Positions 1 through 6,189 of a DNA stretch of 8,762 bases are shown here, in pieces; position 1 is the first letter of the stretch, and every line of letters starts with the position of its first letter. Position numbers and translations under genes: made by a program. The notes under the pieces are model-generated. The model was not told the DNA's origin. It saw nothing but the letters and a program-made list of their open reading frames with translations, and did no database searches. Origin of the DNA: Deltaproteobacteria bacterium (GTDB taxonomy: Bacteria; Desulfobacterota; Desulfobulbia; Desulfobulbales; Desulfobulbaceae); contig JAADIK010000090.1 in NCBI GenBank assembly GCA_013151365.1, positions 1 to 8,762 of the forward strand. The letters are read 5' to 3'.

Positions 1-2
1 GG

Positions 3-125
3 GCAGAGGACGGCGATCATTTCACCCTCCGGGCAAAGAGTGAAAGCAGCTGGCTCGACTGGAGCCCCGAGATCCGGCTCGATACCGGCGCGGCCCGGCC
101 GGCGGCCCCGGCGACTGCTCATTAG
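3..125 (+). CDS. C-terminal end of an unidentified protein (5' part outside the window)
   Basis: The third forward frame is open from the window edge to a TAG at 123-125 and gives 40 residues. It reads as a plausible folded C-terminus (DGDHFTLRAKSESSWLDWSPEI) followed by an Ala/Pro-rich tail ending in ATAH. Third codon positions are mostly G or C, as in the other genes of the window, which favours this frame over the first forward frame, also open here, whose product is a basic Arg/Pro-rich string. The family is not recognisable from so little sequence. The FTLRA stretch faintly recalls the final strands of pilin-like proteins, but this is too weak to be a call. The gene would run in the same direction as nadA, 152 nt upstream of it, with a REP-like hairpin between them. 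Confidence 0.4.
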   Translation, partial: AEDGDHFTLRAKSESSWLDWSPEIRLDTGAARPAAPATAH

Positions 126-182
126 CACCTCTGTTGGGTTTCGCCTGAAGTTTACGAACATGATGAAACCTTTGCAACCATG

Positions 183-211
183 GTAGGTTGGGTTGAGGAA
201 CGAAACCCAAC
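183..211 (+). repeat. REP-like palindromic repeat, copy 1
   Basis: GTTGGGTT at 187-194 pairs perfectly with AACCCAAC at 204-211 around a 9-nt loop. The 29 nt at 183-211 match the minus strand of 6092-6120 at 27 of 29 positions, so this is one of two copies of the same element in opposite orientations. A further half-site, GTTGGGTTTCG at 133-143, is the exact reverse complement of 201-211 and may be the remains of an adjacent inverted copy. GTAGGTTGGGTT-type palindromes are, from memory, common intergenic repeats in many bacteria and are associated with REP-type elements mobilised by RAYT transposases. No transposase is present here. The hairpin lies between the upstream partial gene and nadA. 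It could weaken read-through, but it lacks the T-run of a standard terminator. Confidence 0.75.
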
Positions 212-277
212 GATCGGAAGGCGGCTCAACCGCAACTGAGTATTAAAACCACTTTAAATCATAACCCGACAGCCATT

Positions 278-1369
278 ATGAAAATAATCGAAACCATAAC
301 CATTGACCAGGACCTGATTAACAGGCTTGTCGCGCAAGCCAAACCCGCCCCGCCGGTGAGCGGCGCGGAAAAGGACAAGCTGATCCGCCGCATCAAGGGG
401 CTGCTTAAAGAGAAAAATGCGGTCCTGGTGGCCCATTACTACACTGACGATGACCTGCAGATCCTGGCCGACGAGACCGGCGGCTGTGTCTCCGACTCGC
501 TGGAAATGGCCCGCTTCGGCCATGCCCATGCCGCCGACACCGTCGTGGTGGCCGGGGTCCGCTTCATGGGCGAGACCGCCAAAATTCTGAACCCGGAAAA
601 ACGGGTCCTCATGCCCTCGCTCGAAGCGGAGTGCTCCCTGGACCTGAGCTGCCGGGCCGACGTTTTCAAGGCCTTCTGCGATGCCCATCCGGACCGGACC
701 GTCGTGGTCTACGCCAACACCAGCGCCGAGGTCAAGGCCCGCGCCGACTGGGTGGTCACCTCCAGCATCGCCACCAAGATCGTCCGGTACCTGCACGACA
801 AAGGGGAAAAGATTATCTGGGCGCCGGACCGTTATCTCGGCGACTATATTCAGAAGGTAACCGGGGCGGACATGCTGCTCTGGCCGGGATACTGCGTCGT
901 CCATGACGCTTTCAAGGCCGATGAACTCCGCAGTCTCCGCCGCCGCTATCCCGAAGCCGCCGTGCTGGTGCATCCGGAATCGCCCATGGACGTGATTGAC
1001 CAGGCCGACGTCGTCGGTTCCACTACCCAATTGATCAAGGCGGTCACCGAACTGGATAACGACCTGTTCATCGTGGCCACCGACCTTGGTATTTTCCATA
1101 AAATGAAAGAGGCCGCGCCCGGCAAGCGCTTCATGGAGGCCCCGACCGGCGGCACCGGCGCCAGCTGCCTGAGCTGCGCCCACTGTCCCTGGATGGCCAT
1201 GAACGGCCTCGCCGGCCTCGCCCATGCCCTGGAGACCGGGGACAACGAGGTTTACGTGGAGCCGGAGCTGGGGAAAAGGGCCATGGTCTCGGTCAAGCGC
1301 ATGCTCGACTTTGCGGAGAAGTTGAAGATAAAGGCCACCGGCGACGCCAACATCGTTTCGCCGGCCTGA
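278..1369 (+). CDS. nadA: Quinolinate synthase NadA
   Basis: NadA condenses iminoaspartate (made by NadB) with dihydroxyacetone phosphate to give quinolinate, the precursor of NAD, in the cytoplasm using a [4Fe-4S] cluster. The 363 residues align closely by eye with the E. coli enzyme (347 residues). Shared motifs include VAHYYTD (51-57), SDSLEMARFG (72-81), VAGVRFMGETAKIL (91-104), CDAHPDRTVVVYANTSA (134-150), WAPDRYLG (181-188), VHPESP (231-236) and CAHCPWMAMNGL (300-311). The cluster ligands of the E. coli protein correspond to Cys119 (AECSLDL), Cys206 (YCVVHD) and Cys303. Cys297, Cys300 and Cys303 form the CxxCxxC motif of this subgroup, so the enzyme looks complete and active. ATG at 278 is the only convincing start. 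No clear Shine-Dalgarno sequence precedes it, and TCATAA (259-264) is complementary to TTATGA (276-281) spanning the start codon. nadB and nadC are not in the window, so nadA appears to stand alone. It converges on the large minus-strand gene across a pair of palindromic repeats. Confidence 0.97.
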   Translation: MKIIETITIDQDLINRLVAQAKPAPPVSGAEKDKLIRRIKGLLKEKNAVLVAHYYTDDDLQILADETGGCVSDSLEMARFGHAHAADTVVVAGVRFMGETAKILNPEKRVLMPSLEAECSLDLSCRADVFKAFCDAHPDRTVVVYANTSAEVKARADWVVTSSIATKIVRYLHDKGEKIIWAPDRYLGDYIQKVTGADMLLWPGYCVVHDAFKADELRSLRRRYPEAAVLVHPESPMDVIDQADVVGSTTQLIKAVTELDNDLFIVATDLGIFHKMKEAAPGKRFMEAPTGGTGASCLSCAHCPWMAMNGLAGLAHALETGDNEVYVEPELGKRAMVSVKRMLDFAEKLKIKATGDANIVSPA

Positions 1370-1377
1370 ATTGTTTT

Positions 1378-1485
1378 GTAAGCCGCCACAGGCACCCCGG
1401 ATTTACGTAGTCGTTTCCGTTCGCTATAGTTTCCCTATGCGGGCGGGAGCGACCGCGTGAAAATGTGGTGCCTGTCCGCACTATT
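1378..1485. repeat. 108-nt imperfect palindrome, tandem copy A
   Basis: This is the first of two direct copies spaced 109 nt apart. It starts 8 nt after the nadA stop. By eye about 90 of 108 positions are identical to copy B, and most differences lie in the last 9 nt. The left arm GTAAGCCGCCACAGG (1378-1392) no longer matches its own right end (1471-1485, CCTGTCCGCACTATT), but it would pair with the right arm of copy B at 14 of 15 positions. The inner part remains strongly self-complementary: TAGTCGTTTCCG against CGGGAGCGACCG, with TTCGCTATAG and CTATGCGG around the loop. No coding frame is conserved across it. It may be a non-autonomous mobile palindrome or a REP/MITE-like dispersed repeat. 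There is no T-run, so it is not a classical intrinsic terminator, although it lies where transcription from nadA would have to end. Confidence 0.8.
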
Positions 1486-1486
1486 T

Positions 1487-1594
1487 GTAAGCCGCGACAG
1501 GTGCCGCAGATTTACGTAGTCGCTCCCGTTCGCTATAGTTTTCCTATGCGGTCGGGGGCGACCGCGTGAAGATGTGGTGCCTGTCGCGGCTTAC
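1487..1594. repeat. 108-nt palindrome, tandem copy B (better-preserved hairpin)
   Basis: The outer arms GTAAGCCGCGACAGG (1487-1501) and CCTGTCGCGGCTTAC (1580-1594) are perfect 15-nt reverse complements. The inner 37 nt on each side (1502-1538 and 1543-1579) also pair along most of their length if G-U wobbles are allowed, with the apex near the TTTT at 1539-1542. In RNA from either strand this is essentially one long hairpin over the whole 108 nt. Its right edge lies 1 nt from the stop codon of the large minus-strand gene (TCA at 1596-1598). It is separated from copy A by a single base at 1486. The position between two convergent genes would let it act as a bidirectional barrier or as a 3'-end-protecting structure on either mRNA, but this is an inference. 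Confidence 0.85.
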
Positions 1595-1595
1595 A

Positions 1596-4500
1596 TCAGA
1601 ATGGCAGGATGTGGACCTCTTCCCTCACCGGGATGATCCCCTTGAGCAAGAGGCCGGACCGGCCGTCAATGGAGATGGGGTCGCCGAAATTGATCCGGTG
1701 ACCGGAAATTTCCGCATACTCGCCGGTCTCGTACACCCGCAGGTCCCGGCAGCCGACCACGCAGGTCTTTTCCAGCCTGGTGGCGACCACCGAGGCATGG
1801 GAGGTCTGACCGCCGCGCGAGGTAAGGAGGCCGTCGGCCAGGGAGATCTCGCGGATATCTTCCGGCACGGTGTCCTGGCGGATCAGGATCAGCGAGGCCG
1901 CCGGATCTTCACTGCGCAGCTGCCGGATATTGTCCTCGGTGAAGACGGCCCGGCCGGCAACGGCGCTGCCGCTCACCCCGATGCCCTTGCCGAGGATCAC
2001 GTCGTCCAGGGGTTTGTCGTCGACAAAAACGTTGAAGCGTTCCTTGGTCTTGATGGTGATCATGTCCCGGGTCTGCAGGATATAGAGCTGCTCCGTCTTC
2101 GGCCCTTCAAAGGTAAATTCAATCTCCTGCGGATTCCAGTCCTTGGTGTAGACCAGGTCGCGGGCGATATCCAGCAGGCCCTGGTAGATGGCCGGAAAGC
2201 GCCGCTCAAGAGAATTTTCCACGGACCGGCCGTCAAGCTCGGCCTGCTCCACGGATATGGGCTGACTGGTCACCAGGCCGGAGACAATGTCCTCGCCCTG
2301 GTCGCCCGGGGCGTAGTCCCCCCAGAGCGCCACCCGCCGGACTTTGCGGTACGGATGGGCCGTAAACAGGACGCCGCTTCCCGCTTCCGGTCCCAGGTTG
2401 CCGTAGACCATGGTCTGAATAATGACCGCCGTCCCCCAGTCATCGGATACCGCCATCAGGCGGCGGTATTCGCAGGCCTTGCGGGTGTTCCAGGAACCGA
2501 GGACCATCTCCACGGCCCCGATGAGCTGGAGCCAGGGGTCTTCGGGCACGCCGAAGCCGAGGTGAAGGACGAGATGCTTGTACTTAAGGGCCAGTTCCCG
2601 CATCTGCGGCGGTGAGAATTCCCGTTTAAAAAGCACGTGGTACTGCTGCTTGTGCGCGTTCATCAATCCCTGGAAGGCTTCGCGCCCCATGCCCTTGGCC
2701 ATGGCCCATGACTGCAGGAAACGCCGGTAATTGTCCCAGGCGAAATACTCCCGCCCGCTCTTGCGGACATACTCCTCCACCATTTCCTCGTTGAGGCCGA
2801 CATTGTGAATGGTGCTCATCATCCCCGGCATGGATACGGCCGAGCCGGAGCGCACCGAGAGCAGCAGGGGATTTTCCGGCGAGCCGAAAACCATGCCGGT
2901 CTGCTGCTCCAGGCTGCTGATGGAGTCCCGCAGCCGCTGCATGAATTCGTCGCGGGCCCGGTCAAACCGCTGCACCGCCTGCCAGCACCTGAAAATCTCC
3001 GTGGTAATGATAAAGGCCGGCGGCACCGGCTTGGCGTCCCCGGCCAGCACCATCAGGTTGAAGCCCTTGTTGCCGAGATGGATCAGGTTATGGGTGCGCA
3101 GGTTTTCATTGTACAGGGAACTGATCGTCTTTTCGGGGTTATAGGTCATCAGGAGGTCAAGGTCCTTGGCGTCCAGGATGTCCTTCTGAGCCCCCAGGGT
3201 CTGGATGATCCGGGTAATGAAGTTGTCGAGATGCTGCAGCCCGAAGGTGGTGGCGATCAAATCCCTGAAAAACGACTCGGAAAGCCGGTGCACCGTCGTC
3301 GGCAGGTCGTTATCGTCCCAGTGGGAGCGGTACTTGGTCAGCAGGTTGTCCCGGCCGATCTGGGGAATAATGATGGACAGGTTGTCTTGATGGATATTGG
3401 TGTAATAGGCGTAGATGATGTCCTTGACCCCTTCCGAAAGACCGCGGAAGATGTCGAGATACTGGGTGTAGGAAAACCGCTTGATGCCGATGGCCGAAGT
3501 CAGCAGGCTGGCATAGGTGTCCAGGCGGCGGCTGATAATGCCGTCGACCTTCAGGGCCCGCAGGTAGAGTTTCAGGCACCTGGTGATGCTGATAAAGGTG
3601 GCCTGGGTGATAAAGGAGAGATTGATGGTCTCGTCCAGTTGTTCCAGGTAGATCCCGGCCAGGTTTTCCAGGCGGAAGGTCAGGCCCAGGGCGTCGAACT
3701 TGCGCTCGCTGTAACGGCCGTACACCGAGGGAATATCCACGGCAATGTGGCGCTTGTGGTAAATTTCCTCCTTGGGCGGGAACTTCTCAGCGCTCAGAAT
3801 AATATCCTTGAGCCGTTCAAGATGATCAAGCAGCACGCCGAGACAGGTGTAGGTGTCGCAGTCGGCCAGGGTATTGAGCAGGGCCTCCATCTCCGGGAAA
3901 CCGGTCTGGGCGGCCTGGTGCAACTGGTTGCGCAGTTCCTGCAGGCCGAGGTTGTATTTCTGGTTGAGCAGCTTGAGCATCTTGACCAGCAGCTCGAAGC
4001 GGCGGCGCTCACCCTGTGAAATATCCTGCTGCCGTTCCAGGTAGGCCTGCCGCTCCCCTTCATCCCACTTCAGGAGGCACTGGATCGTGTCAAAATCCAG
4101 CTCCTCGCGGATACGGTTGATCAGGCGATGCTGTTCGTCGATAAACGGTCCGGTCGTCTCCACCTGCCGGTACACCTCGTCCGGCAGAAAAGGCCGGAGC
4201 ACCTCCTTGTCGCGGCTCTGCCAGAAATTGAAAATCGCCCAGATGAAATCGACGATGAGGTTGCTTGACTCCACATGGCTCTGTTTGCGCAGGAAATGGA
4301 TCAACAGGTCGCGGCGTTTGTGCAGCTCGTCAAGCTCGGTGGACACGTCGCGCAGTTCGCCCTCGGCGCCGATCTCGTTGAAAAATACCGGCATCAACTT
4401 GGTGAACTGCTTGGCCAGGTTGTAGATCGGCTCGATGGGATGATTGAGCAGGTCGGTGATATCGCGTTGAAAGAGGTCGGTATCCTTGACGCAGGTGCCG

Positions 4501-5849
4501 GAGAGCTTCAGGTTGATGATCAGGGCGGAAAACAGGGTCGAACACCACTTGGGTTCCTGCATGATCAGGTTGAGCCAGACCCGGATATTGGTCAGGTGCG
4601 CCGGATTGGTGATGGGCTGCCAGTCCTCGTCCACCCCCGTAACATTGGCGTACTGGAAGCCGAAGCGCACCGCCTCCCATAAAAAGGCCTCGACCAGGCG
4701 CGAGTTGCCGCGTTTGAAGACCTCGCGGCCGATCAACTGGATGCACTGCAGCGAGGTATGCGGATAGCGCCGGACATTGGCCTTGAGCAGGTGAAAGGTG
4801 GTGACGAAAAACTGCTCGATCTCTTCAAAGCTCTGCTTGCGGATGAGCCGGACCAGGCTGCGGTTGATCTCGCGCAGGGTCTCCTCGTGGATAAGGTAAA
4901 GCCCGGCGGTATCCATGATCCGAAAGAGGAAGAGCAGTTTGCGGTTCTCCTCGAAGTTCTTTCCCGCCGTGGTATTGTTATCCGCGGCCAGCCGGCCCGG
5001 GATCTCGCGATAGCGCCGGACGATGTCCATGTGATTGGGCAGTTCGAGTAGACGGCGGAGCGCGGCCAGGGCGCCCCGGTCGATATCGATCCGTTCAAGC
5101 TCGGCCTGGTATTTCCGAAATTGCTCATGGGAAATGGCGGCCAGGAAGGGGCCGGCCTGCCAGTCGCGGCAATAGTCGCCGCACTGCTCCAGGAACCAGG
5201 GCAGCGGATCTTCCTCCTCGAGCCAATAGCGGTAGTTCAGAGTCAGCACCTTGTGCATGAGGCGGGCGACCGGCGCAAAGTCAAACCGCCTTGCCCGGCG
5301 GTCGGCGCTGAAGGACAGCAGCCGGGCGGCCATCTTCTTCATGGGATGATGGCCCTGGACCATGTACTTCATCACCTGCCCGTCCATCTCGTCCAGGGCG
5401 GTTAAGCGGTCGAAGAAGGTATTGAGTTCTTTTTCATAGCGGAACAAACCGTCGAGATCAAAACTGTTGACCAGCTTGTCCGCATAGGCCAGCATGGACT
5501 CCATGACCTGGGCCACCAGGGTGCCGTTTTTTCGGCAATCACCCAGGGCCTGGAGAAAAATCCGGCAAAACAGGCCGAAGCACTCGGGCCCCAGCTCGTG
5601 CTGCTGATAATGGTTTATGTTTTTCAGGACAAAGGCGCGCAGCTCGGGGATGATGAACTTCCAGTTCCGGTAGGGATGGCTGATCTCATAGAGCAGGGTG
5701 TCCAGCTTGTCGGCAAGGCCCTGGTAGCGGCTGACGACCTCACGCAGCGGCTGAAATGCCGGATCGACGACCACGTCGCCGGCAGTTTCCCTCAGATTGG
5801 CCTCAAGGGCATCCGATTTGATTATTTCCGTGGATTGTGGTGTGCTCAT
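1596..5849 (-). CDS. Large PPDK-like ATP-grasp/phosphohistidine protein without a PEP/pyruvate barrel
   Basis: The protein has 1417 residues. Residues about 920-1265 form a PPDK/PEP-synthase-type ATP-grasp domain: LGNKGFNL (925-932, Lys928), PVPPAFIITTE (941-951), LLSVRSGSAVSMPGMMSTI (996-1014, Arg1000), GNLGPEAGSGVLFT (1150-1163), QGEDIVSG (1184-1191), EIEFTFE (1242-1248) and LQTR (1258-1261). A swivel domain follows, with TSRGGQTSHASVVA at 1343-1356, so His1351 should be the phosphorylated residue. The protein ends 66 residues after this His, at the end of the swivel domain. The PEP/pyruvate-binding barrel of about 350 residues found in PPDK and PEP synthase is absent. Residues 1 to about 900 match no domain I recognise and look mostly helical, soluble and rich in charged and aromatic residues, with no signal peptide or membrane segment. 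A protein with this order should pass phosphate from ATP to His and then to an unknown acceptor, as rifampin phosphotransferase does with its drug. ATG at 5849 has GAG 6 nt upstream. PPDK activity itself is unlikely. Family assignment is firm; function is unknown. Confidence 0.88.
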   Translation of the reverse strand: MSTPQSTEIIKSDALEANLRETAGDVVVDPAFQPLREVVSRYQGLADKLDTLLYEISHPYRNWKFIIPELRAFVLKNINHYQQHELGPECFGLFCRIFLQALGDCRKNGTLVAQVMESMLAYADKLVNSFDLDGLFRYEKELNTFFDRLTALDEMDGQVMKYMVQGHHPMKKMAARLLSFSADRRARRFDFAPVARLMHKVLTLNYRYWLEEEDPLPWFLEQCGDYCRDWQAGPFLAAISHEQFRKYQAELERIDIDRGALAALRRLLELPNHMDIVRRYREIPGRLAADNNTTAGKNFEENRKLLFLFRIMDTAGLYLIHEETLREINRSLVRLIRKQSFEEIEQFFVTTFHLLKANVRRYPHTSLQCIQLIGREVFKRGNSRLVEAFLWEAVRFGFQYANVTGVDEDWQPITNPAHLTNIRVWLNLIMQEPKWCSTLFSALIINLKLSGTCVKDTDLFQRDITDLLNHPIEPIYNLAKQFTKLMPVFFNEIGAEGELRDVSTELDELHKRRDLLIHFLRKQSHVESSNLIVDFIWAIFNFWQSRDKEVLRPFLPDEVYRQVETTGPFIDEQHRLINRIREELDFDTIQCLLKWDEGERQAYLERQQDISQGERRRFELLVKMLKLLNQKYNLGLQELRNQLHQAAQTGFPEMEALLNTLADCDTYTCLGVLLDHLERLKDIILSAEKFPPKEEIYHKRHIAVDIPSVYGRYSERKFDALGLTFRLENLAGIYLEQLDETINLSFITQATFISITRCLKLYLRALKVDGIISRRLDTYASLLTSAIGIKRFSYTQYLDIFRGLSEGVKDIIYAYYTNIHQDNLSIIIPQIGRDNLLTKYRSHWDDNDLPTTVHRLSESFFRDLIATTFGLQHLDNFITRIIQTLGAQKDILDAKDLDLLMTYNPEKTISSLYNENLRTHNLIHLGNKGFNLMVLAGDAKPVPPAFIITTEIFRCWQAVQRFDRARDEFMQRLRDSISSLEQQTGMVFGSPENPLLLSVRSGSAVSMPGMMSTIHNVGLNEEMVEEYVRKSGREYFAWDNYRRFLQSWAMAKGMGREAFQGLMNAHKQQYHVLFKREFSPPQMRELALKYKHLVLHLGFGVPEDPWLQLIGAVEMVLGSWNTRKACEYRRLMAVSDDWGTAVIIQTMVYGNLGPEAGSGVLFTAHPYRKVRRVALWGDYAPGDQGEDIVSGLVTSQPISVEQAELDGRSVENSLERRFPAIYQGLLDIARDLVYTKDWNPQEIEFTFEGPKTEQLYILQTRDMITIKTKERFNVFVDDKPLDDVILGKGIGVSGSAVAGRAVFTEDNIRQLRSEDPAASLILIRQDTVPEDIREISLADGLLTSRGGQTSHASVVATRLEKTCVVGCRDLRVYETGEYAEISGHRINFGDPISIDGRSGLLLKGIIPVREEVHILPF

Positions 5850-5951
5850 GTAAATCTCAAGTCTTTCGTTCTTGCCGTCGGCCGGTTTTTTTGGTGAGCC
5901 GGTGCCGAGGGTTGCGGACCACGCCTGTCCGGTCTCGTTCCGTACCGGTTT

Positions 5952-5980
5952 ATTGTACAGTAGTACGACAATCCTTGCAC
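5952..5980 (-). promoter_or_regulatory. Candidate promoter for the PPDK-like gene
   Basis: Read on the minus strand, TACAAT (plus 5952-5957) differs from TATAAT at one position. A weak -35-like GTGCAA (plus 5975-5980) lies 17 nt upstream and matches TTGACA at only three positions. The -10 is about 100 nt upstream of the ATG at 5849. This is a consensus match only and the -35 is poor, so another sigma factor or an activator is possible. Confidence 0.3.
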
Positions 5981-6033
5981 ATCAGAAAGTCCGAATCAGG
6001 GTTTTCCGCCCCGGATGCAAAAAATACCAGGGG

Positions 6034-6062
6034 TTGACGGGGACCGTCTTATGCGATATTTC
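6034..6062 (+). promoter_or_regulatory. Candidate promoter for the HEAT-repeat/HD operon
   Basis: TTGACG at 6034-6039 matches the -35 consensus at five of six positions. Seventeen nt further on, TATTTC (6057-6062) is a weak -10, and the better hexamer CATAAT at 6062-6067 is 22 nt from the -35, which is too far. Transcription from here would carry the REP-like hairpin (6086-6122) in the 5' leader of the 6190 gene. Confidence is low because the -10 is poor. Confidence 0.3.
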
Positions 6063-6085
6063 ATAATAAAGAGAACATGGTAGAT

Positions 6086-6122
6086 CCGTAGGTTGGGTTT
6101 CATTCCTCTACCCAACCTACGG
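6086..6122 (-). repeat. REP-like palindromic repeat, copy 2 (perfect 13-bp stem)
   Basis: CCGTAGGTTGGGT (6086-6098) and ACCCAACCTACGG (6110-6122) are perfect reverse complements around an 11-nt loop. Read on the minus strand, 6120 down to 6092 matches copy 1 at 183-211 with two mismatches in 29. This copy has the longer stem. It sits in the divergent intergenic region 67 nt before the start of the HEAT-repeat gene. The GCGGCGGATTGCGG that follows (6127-6140) resembles sequence often found beside repeats of this kind, as far as I recall. It is not a terminator for either flanking gene, since both are transcribed away from the region. Confidence 0.85.
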
Positions 6123-6189
6123 TATTGCGGCGGATTGCGGTGTTACTGTTGTAAGGCATCGACGATGAACAGATTCTACGAATCACGTT

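Larger units (their letters stand above)
5850..6189. other. 340-nt divergent intergenic region
   Basis: This region separates the start of the large minus-strand gene from the start of the HEAT-repeat gene, so it should hold the promoters of both. I see a possible minus-strand promoter at 5952-5980, a possible plus-strand promoter at 6034-6062, and a perfect 13-bp hairpin of the REP-like family at 6086-6122. Small GTAC repeats (5956-5959 and 5963-5966) lie beside the minus-strand candidate. ATTGCGG is repeated directly at 6124-6130 and 6134-6140, just after the hairpin. I found no convincing coding sequence, tRNA or riboswitch. The short frames crossing this region are not supported by composition or by a ribosome binding site. 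Confidence 0.7.

Noticed and set aside
254..1225. 323-codon minus-strand open frame over nadA
   Set aside because: It is antisense to a fully recognised nadA, and its product is Gly/Val/Asp/His-rich without domain motifs.
1378..1594. CRISPR-like array from the tandem repeats
   Set aside because: There are only two units, with no spacers between them (1 nt), each is palindromic over 108 nt, and no cas gene is present.
1371..1594. Classical intrinsic terminator for nadA or the dikinase gene
   Set aside because: The hairpins are long, but neither side is followed by a T-run in the direction of transcription, so I describe them as repeats and do not call a terminator.
1566..4682. Long plus-strand open frames (1566-2615, 2805-4019, 4275-4682) opposite the dikinase gene
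   Set aside because: They lie antisense to a gene with clear domain motifs. Their products are low-complexity Gly/Asp/Val/Gln-rich strings with no family motif, as expected for shadow frames in GC-rich DNA.
5871..5893. GC-rich stretch followed by seven T's, resembling a terminator
   Set aside because: The possible stem is only three or four base pairs, and no gene is transcribed into it on the plus strand.
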